Shown here one piece after another: positions 36,984-47,700 of a stretch of DNA of 64,000 bases. How positions within the stretch are numbered: the first letter of the stretch is position 1; each line of letters begins with the position of its first letter. The notes under the pieces were generated by a model. It was given only the letters and a program-made list of their open reading frames with translations, was not told the origin of the DNA and did not search any database. Source of the stretch: Phytoseiulus persimilis (taxonomy: Eukaryota > Arthropoda > Arachnida > Mesostigmata > Phytoseiidae); assembly GCA_037576195.1 (NCBI GenBank), contig CM075101.1:39742001-39806000 (forward strand), in the 5' to 3' direction. The position numbers and the translations under genes were made by a program.

Positions 36984-37131
36984 CGGGCGACAGTCATAGG
37001 TTATTCTATGGATCGTCTGGAAGCCGGTGAATCAACTCTGAGAGGAGCGTAGGCTGGACGAGAAGGCGAATTCATGCACTTGGCCGTTCTCTCTAATCTA
37101 GTCAACTCAGTCGATGGACGTTCATTCAGAG

Positions 37132-37619
37132 ATGTTGTCAACACCAAGCTCCTTCGATATTCCAACTTTCCGTCTTGATATCAGGAAACGCGAGAGAATA
37201 AACTTCCCCGAATCTGCATGGTCCGCTCTCTCCGTAAAACACCCACCTTTTCCCTGTCCTCGCTCAAGAAAGCATCGGAGGCTGCGCTCCATCCGTTCAC
37301 ACATTCTCGGCACTGAGCTTCGGTGACGCTGTACTGGAAATCGATGGACCGATGAGGGAATTTTTCTTTCTTGAGGAAACAGATGAGGAAAAACGCCTCG
37401 AATAGTCCTTAGAGAGGAGATACGACCCACAATGTTGTTGCTGTATCTGTACGAGCATTGTGAAGATGCTTCGCTTCTGAGCCGCTCAACGAAGGCCGTG
37501 TCTATCAGCGTGGTGGTGAGGCCATCTTCCACTTCCTGAGCTGATGATACCACCAACAGACCACAGAACACCTGTAGGATCGAATATGACCGACTCCTTG
37601 GGCCTCTGTAGGCCATCAT
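37132..37619 (-). CDS. small predicted secreted protein, three exons
   Basis: The start MMAYRGPRSRSY leads into a signal-peptide-like hydrophobic stretch, SILQVFCGLLVVSSA, then QEVEDGLTTTLIDTAFVERL. A donor at ACATT|GTGGGT, a 61-nt intron and a CTCAAG acceptor join in phase to a cysteine-bearing exon (SVTEAQCRECVNGWSAASDA) ending at the donor AAAAG|GTGGGT. A third exon after a 73-nt intron gives about 11 residues ending GAWC before TGA near 37132. The mature protein would be about 90-95 residues with at least four cysteines. The first two junctions are convincing; the last exon is less certain because another phase stays open longer. Confidence 0.45.
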
Positions 37620-37838
37620 AGACGGGAGCAGGTACAGACTGATTCAGAACTCAGCCCGACAAAGAGCTCCAACGCAGTGGCATCGGAGCGAATATCTCAG
37701 CTGATCAAACCTCTGCCCACACCTAGTCACACAGAGCTCCGCTTTTCACCATCAGTCAACCTTATGCGTGACGGACCATTCTAACTCAGTTTAGAAAATG
37801 TCTCGCCACGAGGCAATATCGAGCCATGTGGCGAGACT

Positions 37839-38030
37839 TCACGAAACTCCCACGCCAGTGGTCGGTAGGACGTACGCCGATATTGAATACGGATACTTCA
37901 AGCCCATCCCGTCGAATCCACAAGAAATCGTCAGCTCAAAGTGGTACAGCGGAACAGAGTGGCTCATCAGGCTCGGCCTTCGTTTCCAAATCTTATTGAA
38001 TGGTACGATAATTCCCTGCAGCTGATTCAT
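37839..38030 (-). CDS. cluster glycoprotein, terminal exon
   Basis: The frame ends at TGA 37839-37841 and contains NQLQGIIVPFNKIWKRRPSL, SVPLYHFELTISCGF and KYPYSISAYVL. FEL.I followed by YPYSI.AYVL resembles EIRLHLF followed by PPSIKF..CYL at the C-terminus of the 31518 gene. A plus-strand frame across the same DNA is also open but less ordered. Upstream exons probably lie beyond 38.03 kb. Confidence 0.4.
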   Translation of the reverse strand: MNQLQGIIVPFNKIWKRRPSLMSHSVPLYHFELTISCGFDGMGLKYPYSISAYVLPTTGVGVS

Positions 38031-38181
38031 TTTGCCTCATTTTGATGTCTCGGATTGCCCTCGGTCCATGCGGAAGAGAGAGACGAACCGCTGGAAATCC
38101 TCAGATTGGTTGACATTCTCTGAACGCTTTGCAACAACGAATAATGCTACAGACTAACGGTTCAACGCGTTTGAAAGCTAT

Positions 38182-38430
38182 ATGAAAACCCCACAGAACG
38201 AGATCGATTCGAACGGTGATGCGGGAAGCTCACCGCCGAAGAGGATCAATAGATTCGAGAGCCTAAATATGGAACTTCCGGGTGTTTTCGGCTCAAAAAC
38301 TTTCTGCACGACGGGAGGAATGGACAGAGGAAATCTTTCCAGCATCCCCCTGAAAGTGCGACACTGCTCGAACACTGATCCTCTTTCTCGGCCATTGTCC
38401 GCTGTTCTACTGCTCGTTTTTTCGAACTAG
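38182..38430 (+). CDS. small ORF with C-terminal hydrophobic stretch
   Basis: An ATG opens an 82-codon frame: MKTPQNEIDSNGDAGSSPPK, a polar middle, then SRPLSAVLLLVF near the end. A polar N-terminus followed by a hydrophobic run fits the first exon of a type II membrane protein like its neighbours. If so the hydrophobic run may continue after a splice. The minus strand here is also open, so both strand and reality are uncertain. Confidence 0.25.
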   Translation: MKTPQNEIDSNGDAGSSPPKRINRFESLNMELPGVFGSKTFCTTGGMDRGNLSSIPLKVRHCSNTDPLSRPLSAVLLLVFSN

Positions 38431-38510
38431 AGCACCCGTTTCTCGGGTACTGTTTTCCAGGATACCCGGAACCGCATTCAACGTTCACCGTGAAAAGCCT
38501 TCGCTGACTT

Positions 38511-39262
38511 CATGATTCAGGTAAGTTATCTCGAGACTTGTTGGCCCTGAAGAGGGCCGTATTCAGGCCTTGAAGAGGGGTCGGTTTCATCGGTTGAATA
38601 ATGTAGACAATCCCTTGTTGACCTCCATCATCACTGATTGCAACGATAGGCTCATCTTTGCAGAAAGTCAGACGGTCTGGTCTCGACAGATATCGCCCGT
38701 AGGGAGGATATTGGATCACGGCCGCGACATGCGAACAACAGCTCTCAGTTCAATTCCCGCAGCGGCCCTGGCAATGGTGACGCCGGTTTCCTGCGAAACC
38801 GACTGAGTCTGCTCTTTGGTCAACATAGCACCGGCATTCTTCACCATTCCCATGACGCCACTTGGCTTCCAGTTCGAGGATGTTGTTGCTCACGCGGTGG
38901 TACCATAAATTCTCTGAGATGTTTTCATCAGCGTCGAGCGTGTAGGCGAGATACGAGACAGACTGACCCAGTCATTGAGAGTCGGAGATGGAGAGAATGG
39001 CGGAGTCCACCGCGGACCAAGCTCTGCGGACTATGTTTCAGTTGTGGTTTCTGACCTCTCTGTCCAACGTATCCTCCAGCGTGTACTCCATTTGTAACAT
39101 CCGTACGACGACCTCATCGGATATCGCTCGATCTGACTTGAGACGCTTGCCATGAACGCTGTTCAGGTAGCCTACGATGCTTAACAAGGTTCCGACCTTG
39201 AGGAGCATATCATTCTCAATCCGGTGATCGACGATCGGTATTCCTCTTCGAGGAAACTGCCC
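38511..39262 (-). CDS. unrecognised multi-exon gene
   Basis: Minus-strand frames in order are: IVDHRIENDMLLKVGTLLSI and DEVVVRMLQMEYTLEDTLD (39262-39056); SVSYLAYTLDADENISENLW (to about 38889); GVMGMVKNAGAMLTKEQTQS and VTIARAAAGIELRAVV; then GRYLSRPDRLTFCKDEPIVA and GIVYIIQPMKPTPLQGL, ending at TGA 38511-38513. The first junction works in phase with a 93-nt intron (donor GAGAG|GTCAGA, acceptor GGGTCAG), which removes two in-frame TGAs. The second would need a 28-nt intron or another chain. Helical heptad-like runs dominate the first half. The start codon was not identified. Confidence 0.45.
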
Positions 39263-39559
39263 TCTGTGAACTATGGACTAACTCAGCAAGTCTGATGAAT
39301 TCTCACCCAGCTTCCAAACGCGCTGGACCGCGAGTCGTTCGCTGCTGCACAGTGAGCGCTCGAAGAATGTCAACCATTTCGAGGTTTCTCACCGTTTCGT
39401 CTCTTTCTTACGCATGGGTCGAAGGTGGTCGAGGTCAATCTGAGGGATCCAAACGCGGCAGAAGGAATCGTTTTCGGGGAGGTATCAAACCATGCATTGA
39501 GACTGGGAAATCTGGGTTGAGCCTGCAAAACCCTCCGATTCCCCTGGTACCCTGGTCCT

Positions 39560-39572
39560 CCCCCCCCCCCCC
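39560..39572. repeat. C13 homopolymer
   Basis: Thirteen consecutive C. Confidence 0.9.
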
Positions 39573-40137
39573 TTCCCGATTCAGAAGTGTTCGCAACGAT
39601 AACAGCAAACACCTTTCGGAAAACGCCCATGATGAGAATCTCTGTCGTTGAGAGTTCTCTGACAGTTCGTTAAGTTGGTAAACCACGGATTTCGACGACC
39701 TTCTGGGTTGTTGATTGTGGAAGAGAGCGAAGAGCTCTTCATAGACTTCTGCCCGCGAATCAGTCGTGACGAAACGCTACTTGGTTAGAAGCCGCAGCTT
39801 CCCCGTTTGCTTGCTAAACCGTGGTGGGGGTTTCCGCTCCAAGTCCGAGGGACATGTTTCTTTTTGTGCTTGTTCGTTTCGTGCTCACATCGTGGTACTC
39901 TAATTGCACGCGATAACGCCGCCTTCGACTCGCGCTGGTCGAAATTCAGAGGAAACACTTTCTACACTTTGCGAGAATCATCGTGCCGTATGACGGAACC
40001 TTTCGATGGTCGTCGGAAGCTGTGATTCCACAATCATTCCAAAGAGGGCTCTCTCGATGACTCTGGTCGTTCCGAGAGCCTCCCTCTTTTTCTGATAACT
40101 TGAGTCTCTTTCAGGGAGATAACCACTGGAGCCTAGA

Positions 40138-40159
40138 AGAGAGAGAGAGAGAGAGAGAG
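40138..40159. repeat. GA dinucleotide repeat
   Basis: About eleven consecutive GA units. In arthropods such tracts can bind GAGA-type factors, but none is shown here. Confidence 0.85.
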
Positions 40160-41722
40160 GCCAACACCCGCCACATGCCACGCGATTGACTCCCCCAGAT
40201 GTGATTCGGTCAAAAAACTGAATGTTTGGAGGAGCTCTGACTGATCTCCGAGAAGCTGTGGCGAATGTGTGCGTATTCATCCGCTCCGGAGCTCTCGGGA
40301 CCGACGAAAGACGGACGGTGTTTAACCAGAATCAAAGATAGAAAAGAGTCTGGATGGATAGTGGGCTGGCGGCGGCGGCAATGACGAGCGCCCTACGACC
40401 AGCGCGCACGAGGCGAGTGAACAAGCCAGTCAGCCAGGCGACCGGCCGACCGACCGACCAGCCAACAAGCGAGAGACACAATCTTGGAGGCCACTGCGCG
40501 CGGTCTATGCTAGAGAATCTTTCACTTGGCGAGGGGCCATTCAGTCCCGAAACTTCCATCCACGCCGATACACGACCATTTCGTAGTGCGAACCTACAGA
40601 AACCTAAGCACGCCCGTCCCGGCTGTTATCTGAAACTTTCATCCAGTGCATTGGGATCCTGACAGCCTGATATTACTAGAGTGTGATAATCGACGCATGA
40701 ATAGAGAGGTGAGTTGACTTCAGTCCGGAGATCGCCGATATTTGTGAGAACCCCGCCGCGTGAGACCCGTTACGCTAGAAGATCGAGTGTTCCGGAGCCT
40801 GCATCTGATAGCAGCTCGATGGAAGACCGCAGAGAGTGTTCGTTTACTGCGGCTACGAGCCCAAAGTTGTCGGGAGAAAACCATGTTCTTTCTTTGGACA
40901 AATGACTGACGCCATTGGTTGCTGAGCAGAAGCGATGCTTTTTCGATTTTCGCTCATGCAATCAGAAAGCTTCACCCTTGGGAGCCCCGATCATGAGGAA
41001 ACGCTTGGAATCATCTCAAAGTTCGCATATGAATCACTGCCCGACCATGAGGAGAGAGCGACGTGATTCATTCCAAGAAAAACCAGCATCGTGCACGTGA
41101 GCCACCGGGTGCGATTCGGCATTGCGAAGGCAAGCGGAACACCATGAGCTCTCTCGGGGCGAACTGCAAAGAACCCTAAGGACTGAATCCGCTGATTTCA
41201 CTCAATCGCTCCAGCCAATGAAAAAATTAACGCGTCCTGAGCATCCTGTTTCTAACTGTGAACACTCAGTAGTCGTAGGCTGCGCTTATGAGGGCGGAAG
41301 ACCGCCGGCGCTCGACAGGAAATTCGATCAGGCTGAAAATACGTCCACGGTCATGCCAATGCGTGTCGTCGATGGAAAACTCCGTAAATAGAAGAACACT
41401 CCTCGTTCACTCTGATCCGAGGAATAATGTAGGCTTGTGCGGACGATAGACACCGGAGTTTTTTCTTTTGGCACGTGGGTATGTCCCAAATGGTAGTTTA
41501 ATGTCTCGCACGTTGACGATAACATTGGATACCTATTATTGAAAAGACACCAAAGCTCGGAAATAAGCAATCGACAATTGGCGCTCAAGTTCTTGAGGTT
41601 GGGCGACAGAGGCCGATCGGCTATGAAAGCATCCCTTCGAGAGCTTGCAAGACAAGGTCAACAGCGACAGCTCTTCAACGGAAAGTTTGGCGTCACACCA
41701 GACGACCTAAAGGAAAAAACGA

Positions 41723-42184
41723 ATGGAAAACTCATTGGCCCGCACCGTCTTCCATTCCGATCGTTCGTTCGAACTCCTCTATAAAGCCGCCTGGCAGACT
41801 TCACTCAGACTTCGCGAGAAACGGGATCTGGACCTCAAGCGCCGGTTCGCAGAGCAACATCGACGTTGTGTCGAGGCTCCCCCTTCTTTTCTCGACAACG
41901 ACCTCTGTCTCGAAGTTACTTTGTCTTCTCATGAATTCGTTCTCTGCTCGCTGTCTGGCTCGGTGCTTGATCTCAGAAGACATCTATCAATCGTTCTCTC
42001 CATCAAGTTCGCAGGACACGGCATGTTCCCTCGAGGAAAGGTATCGGGCTACGAGCGCTCAAACGTGTGGCAGATCAGAATCCCTGACAGCCAGTTATTT
42101 CTGCCGTATCGTGCATCGGACAAGTCGTCCTCGCCACGATCGAAGCCAACGGTAATGGCTATTGCCAGATTTCTGCCTTCCTAA
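41723..42184 (+). CDS. unrecognised protein, 153 codons
   Basis: The ATG in context AACGATGG opens a 153-codon plus-strand frame with coherent codon use. The first third is helical and basic (FELLYKAAWQTSLRLREKRD, KRRFAEQHRRC), followed by SFLDNDLCLEVTLSSHEFVL and a GYERSNVWQIRIPDSQLFL segment. It ends IARFLPS at TAA. It may be intronless, or the 3' exon of a gene whose upstream part is the overlapping frame at 41539-41784. No domain was recognised. Confidence 0.45.
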   Translation: MENSLARTVFHSDRSFELLYKAAWQTSLRLREKRDLDLKRRFAEQHRRCVEAPPSFLDNDLCLEVTLSSHEFVLCSLSGSVLDLRRHLSIVLSIKFAGHGMFPRGKVSGYERSNVWQIRIPDSQLFLPYRASDKSSSPRSKPTVMAIARFLPS

Positions 42185-44742
42185 GAGGTTAGTGCTCTGC
42201 TGGAAACTTCGAACGTCTGTTCGGGCGAGAGCAATCGGATCCTGACTGAATACTATCGGAATCGATGGAAACTAGTTCGTGTTGTCAAGCGTCCGCTGTC
42301 ATGGATGCCGGTTGAGCGATGTTCTCGTTTCCGTGCACCACAACTGGCGCCGATAGCGTGGCTCCGGAATCCAGGTCGATCGTAATACGTCAATGTTCCC
42401 AAGATTCCTATCAGAAATATGCCACTGCGGCAACTCGTCGCTCCCTGTGAACGGGTCAGCCACCTCGCCGTGCTTTGGCTTCCACGACCGGCTCAGCAGC
42501 GAACAAGTTACTCGCTCGCGCACTACAGTGGAAGTACCGGTCTACGGAGCAGAGTGAAAAGGGACTCTCAACCGTCGAAACACAGTCGAGGCTGCCGAGT
42601 TAGAGCCGCATACTGACGGAGCTCGTCTTGAGGCCTCCTTCGGAAGATCGACAGAGATGCCTGAACGCTGGAAGTAGATCTGAGTCAGCTCCCATGGAGG
42701 TCCCGCCTAGTTCTGCAGGTCCCGAGTGAGTCGATTCCAAAGCCCACAAACGAGACGATCAACAAGGCCGCCTCGCTCTCAACCCGACCAATCAATCGAA
42801 ACTCAAACCAGAATTCCGAGTCTGAAACCTCTCTCCCATGACGGTCAGAACTCGGGTCGCTGAAGTGACCCAGAAGGCTCCGACTCAAATTGAAGATCAG
42901 TGATTAGTCAGCAGTGTTTTGAGCTGGTGTCTTGTTGCCATTGTTTTTGTGGTAACGGTTGCGCCAGTCTACTCGGCCAATACGAGCCCGTTGCAGGGCA
43001 AATTCTCTCTCATCTTAGCCCAGTTTGAGACGCTGCTCGGCGTCGCTTCCGAACAGTTTGCTCTTAGAGGCCGTATGAGCTTCCAACGATATATGGCCGG
43101 GTCCTGAGCGCGCAGCCGAGTTGAGCAGCTAGCGAGCTGCCGAGGCAGACTCTGGAAGTTCCCGCTGCGGCGTCCCGCAGTGTTTTCGTTGGCAACGTTC
43201 GACTCAGTTTCCTGGTACAGCTTTCCTCAACCAAACACACTTCAGCGAAGATCGTCATGCATACGCGGTGAGCAAGACAATTCAACAGCTCATCGTAAGA
43301 CCAACGATCCTACGCTAACGCTCAGTCACCTCGAAGGCACCACTTGTCGGCTGTTCCCGAGCGGCATTTGTGGATTGTGCTGTCTTTCCCCAGCACAGAT
43401 CGAGATTGCTTGTTTTGGACGACGCTCTCGGGACCGTCACAGCGGTTTACAGGTATCCCGCTTTGCTGCTGTCTAGATAGCGGGATATAACATTCGGCCA
43501 TTTTGAGGCTTCGTCACTATTCAGTCAGTGCAGGTTACCAAGTTTCTCAGAAAGAGTTCTCAACCATGTGTCACCTCTGGAGGGGATCAGGGTCGGGTTT
43601 GGGGAGTGAAACAGACGCAGAAGCGTGCGAAATGCAGGGAACGTCTCAGCATGCCTGGGAAATCGCAAGAGAGCTATCTCAATACGCTTACAGTCGACGT
43701 CTGCATGGAACAAATGCGCACCTCGTGATGCGCGTACAATCTTCAAGACGAGGCGAGCCTGCCGAAATTCCTCCTCGAATTACCTAGGAACGGGAAACTT
43801 AGGGTGGGATTCAGGTCATGAACCGCCGTGCCATAACTTCGAGATGTTGTCAAACGGGACGATCTCTCTATGGGGCATACAGCGATGCGTTCCCGAGAGT
43901 TTACAGATCATATTTACCGAATCGGTGTACGTGCGCGGAGAGATGTTCTCGAGGCTCCCTCGAATTCTATAGCACTTGGAAGTAGCGCTGACCTGGTCAT
44001 TCATCTCAGAATGTAGGTTTGACATAGAGGAACGGCTCCCGCGAACCAGGATTCACACCGGCGATGGGCCGTGACCATTCAGGAAATGAATGATTTGTCA
44101 GCGTCTGCCTGCGCTGAACGGTCAGGAAGAGGAAACGGGGGTAAGGAAGAGGGAATCCTCCGTCAAGGGCCTAAGCGAATGTTCGATCAAATCGGCCATC
44201 GGAACGATTCTGTTCGAAGAAAACAGAAGCGGATAATACCCTGAGCCGATCGGGAATTCTGACGTGTGAAACCATCCCGCTCGAAGCAAGGTGGTGAATG
44301 TTTACGTCAGAGGATTCAGACGCGCCGTCTTCGCAACAAGATAAACATCAACCTCCGACCCCGACCCGAGCAAGTCGAGAAATGAACGACCAACGCCTCG
44401 AGACCGCTATAAATAACGGATAGAGATGAGATCATATGGGCGAACCAGTCCCGAACCAGGCTTATGAGCGATCATCCTCTGGCGGAAACAATACTCTCTG
44501 AACTCGTACATCGAACCCGGGTCAATGGGAACCTCTTGACACATCACAAAGAGGGAATATCGTGCAGTCTCCCGATTGTCCCGACCCTAATTCATGTATT
44601 GATCGATTCGTAGATGATTTATTTCTGTGTTCTGCTTTGTATTTCACATTACTGGAATCCTCGTGTCCGATTGATTCGAGCGTTGATTGTTTCAGGTACA
44701 TCTTTCGTCCAGTTGACTTTGCTGAGTGAGACCAAGATCGAT
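42185..44742. other. no gene recognised
   Basis: No exon can be firmly supported. A frame at 42919-43107 has a signal-peptide or membrane-like stretch (CLVAIVFVVTVAPVYSA) after a GCAG acceptor-like site, but it lacks an ATG and a partner exon. The last few hundred bases may be the promoter and 5' UTR of the next gene. Confidence 0.3.
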
Positions 44743-47700
44743 ATGGATTCCAGCTGGAGCACATCGACCAGTCGCAAAACTTCCCTTCTAGAGGACGAGA
44801 ACGAACCACACTTTTTGATGATGGATTCAGATGTTACTCAGCATTCCAGTGAGTTATCACCATTATTACACGCGTCGGTATTGAGAGGGAGAGGCTGACG
44901 ACGCAGCGAAAAAAATCGACGACATCGTTCCGAGTCTGGGAGCCGTTCACAGCGAGGACTAATTCCTTTCAATTGAGCCTCGTTAAGAAGTAGACCGTCA
45001 ATTGGCGGGTTTGACGCGCAGCCATCGTTCCCAGTTCCCTGGCTGTGCCTTCCACAGATATGGATGTCGATGTGGAACAGGCTCAGCCAGAACGCCTCAT
45101 GTCGACGCTCGACTTGCTTATGGCCTCGGGCAGTAGCGTACTCAGGCCTCGCCGCAGCCTGCTCCTCCGAGTCCCTGAACCAATGATATCAAAGTTGGGG
45201 TCTTCGACCGCATGATCGATTCTCCACAAATTTCCTCAAGGAAATTCGCACTGGGGGAAAACTAGCGCGCTGAATGTACCCCAAAAATATATGTATGATG
45301 AGCTCATTTTCGAACGCGTCAGTTACACGATTGTTTCATTCTCCGATAAGTTTGTTATCAGCTGTGGGATCTTAGGGTAGACAACCGATGATAGTCCAAC
45401 TGAGATTAATTCTCTTCCGCAGTGGATTCGCTCGATGAATTCAATTCGGACGTCGAGCTGGTGAAGCTCGAGAGATGCCGGACAATGCCAGTATCGGCCT
45501 TGTACGCTGCCATGAGACACGTCGAAGAAGATCACACGGCTCGTATTTCGAACGGTGCGTACTGCAGCTTACCAAAAGCGAGAGAGCTTGGGCAGGGCTT
45601 CTCGAAACATCGAGGGCAAGTGGAATCTCAGCAGAGTTACCGGAGGATGTCGCCATCGGGGTGCTGTAGGTGTTTGCTCATATCCGTATCCAGCGTCCGG
45701 TGCCTGCATAACTTGATTCGGCTCAGCACTAATAGGGTGATAAGTAGCGTGTAGCGTGCGAGGCATGAGTCACGCGTGCTCGCTGCGAGGCTCGACAGGA
45801 AGATCGGTTGGCTCATGGTTTGGGGTGGGTCCCAAAACCATGAGCTCCGGGCCGTCTCTGTCGACTCAGCTATTGCACTCTGGTGCCGATGCTGAGCCTT
45901 GAAACATCAGACTAGCTACAGTGTGCTCCGTGCTGACATGTTCACTCAATGGCGAATCGATGGGACTGCTACAAAGAGCTCATTCATCTTGCACTTGTGT
46001 GGAACCGCTCTGGTTAGGGGCGTGCAATGTTTGTTTGGAAGTGAGTGAGTTACACAGCCGTTCGTTGTGAAGAACCTGAGCTTGGAACAGCGTCTCTCCC
46101 GAGATTAGCTTCCTCCGAGAGGAGAGAAACTTGGTCGCACAACAATCTCTAAATTCAACCAATGGCTCCCAACAGGCCGCTCGCTGTCTATGAGTTCACT
46201 CGGTTCCTTGTGGGAACAGGAATACAAGCAGCGCGTCAACGAATACAATAAGGATCTTCGGGAGAGGGAGCCTGCAGCGCCGCGTGCTGATGAGGACAGC
46301 TCCCAGAGTCAGGGCTTCCGATTGTGAGTTCGAGCGGAGATGGAGTTGCTTGTTTCTTTTTTATCGACGCTTCCTTCGTCACTCATCGCCCCGTTTTCAC
46401 ATGAAGACCTAGCGAATCCGGAAGGAAATCTGAAACTGATCTATCTTGCCACAGACATTCACCTATTCCCGAAGAAGACTGCAGTTCGGATGAGAGCATT
46501 ACTTACGTGTTCATGAATCCAGCAACGCCCAGCTCTCCGACGAACCCGAGCGCGATACTCCGGCACCGGGTTGATGCTCCGCAGAGAGTAAGTCCAGTAG
46601 GAATTTTCTAATCTAATACTGTGAACTCTGAGAAACGCTTCGACTCATCCCAAACACCAAGACCGAACAGCATAAACCTTGATCTAAACGGTGATATATT
46701 GACAGAAGAATAACATTTCAACTTCTACGAGCTCGAATCGGACCTTCACCCAACAACCTCGGACTCTATCCATGGATTCAATAGACGTGGAGAGGTACAT
46801 GAATTTCATGAATCGACCCGATTCTGACCAGGATCAACGATCGTATCATGTGGAAAGTCCACATGCCACTGTTGAGCGGAGGCGAAAGCTGCGAAGAGGT
46901 TCGTCGCTGATGGATGTCTTATTTTTGAAAACAAATTGCTCTTCCTCGGCATCTCTCCATCGCCCCGGAAGTTCGGGTACAGCAAGTGGCAGCTTCCGAT
47001 ATCTATCTCGAGAAGCACTCTTAGCCTGTTCTGACTCTTACAGAGAATTCGGGAATCCATATAGAGAGCACGGATCAAGAGTACCCGGGTATGGAGCAGA
47101 CGCCCTACTACGTTGACAGCGCTACGACAGACCCTGAAACCGGGCCTGAGCACTCACCGAGACTGTGGAACTACCTGGACAGGAGGCCACGCGTCGATTC
47201 TGGAAGCGACTACGACGGTTCGTCTCACATTCTGTGCGGTTTCCGGAAATAACTCTCCAGCAGACAGAGTTTCAGACGAGTCGAATGTTCGGGAAGGACC
47301 TCGTCAAGGAGTTGCGTTTTGTCGAAATTTTCGTCCCAGGAACTCGTTTGTCCAATCTCACCGAATGTCTCCTTCACAGGCAATGATCTTTCTGGTCGAT
47401 CCAGACTGTTCCGGTCTCCGAATTCGAGTGTTCGGCGTCTTCCGTCAAAAACGCGAAAGAAGCAAAATCGGAGCAGAGTGATCGAAACCCAAACGGACGA
47501 CGAAATCACCGGATATTCCTCACAGCCTCCATCACCAAGTTTGACCAGGAAGTATGTGGTCCTACATCTATGTAGTGCATGGGAGGTGGATCGTGTGTTT
47601 TTTTCCTTGTTCCCATCATGGAATCCTTTACGGATGGTAATCATCAGACATCGGAGACCGTGTAGCGAGGTGAAAGGCGAAACTTGAATGCTTGAGCTAT

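Larger units (their letters stand above)
39263..41722. other. no gene recognised
   Basis: No supportable exon. Contains a C13 run (39560-39572), a GA dinucleotide repeat (40138-40159) and CCGA repeats near 40440-40465. A frame at 41539-41784 is helical in composition (ASLRELARQGQQRQLF) and could be an upstream exon of the following gene. Confidence 0.35.

Noticed and set aside
38881-39067. Two in-frame TGA codons inside an otherwise continuous coding frame, suggesting stop-codon recoding or selenocysteine.
   Set aside because: A 93-nt GT-AG intron in the right phase (GAGAG|GTCAGA to GGGTCAG) removes both TGAs, and TGA is used as a normal terminator elsewhere in the window.
47627-47687. Terminal exon ending the serine-rich gene at 47687.
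   Set aside because: The 47551 donor joins in phase directly to 48407, and the later exons keep an unbroken phase to 49888.
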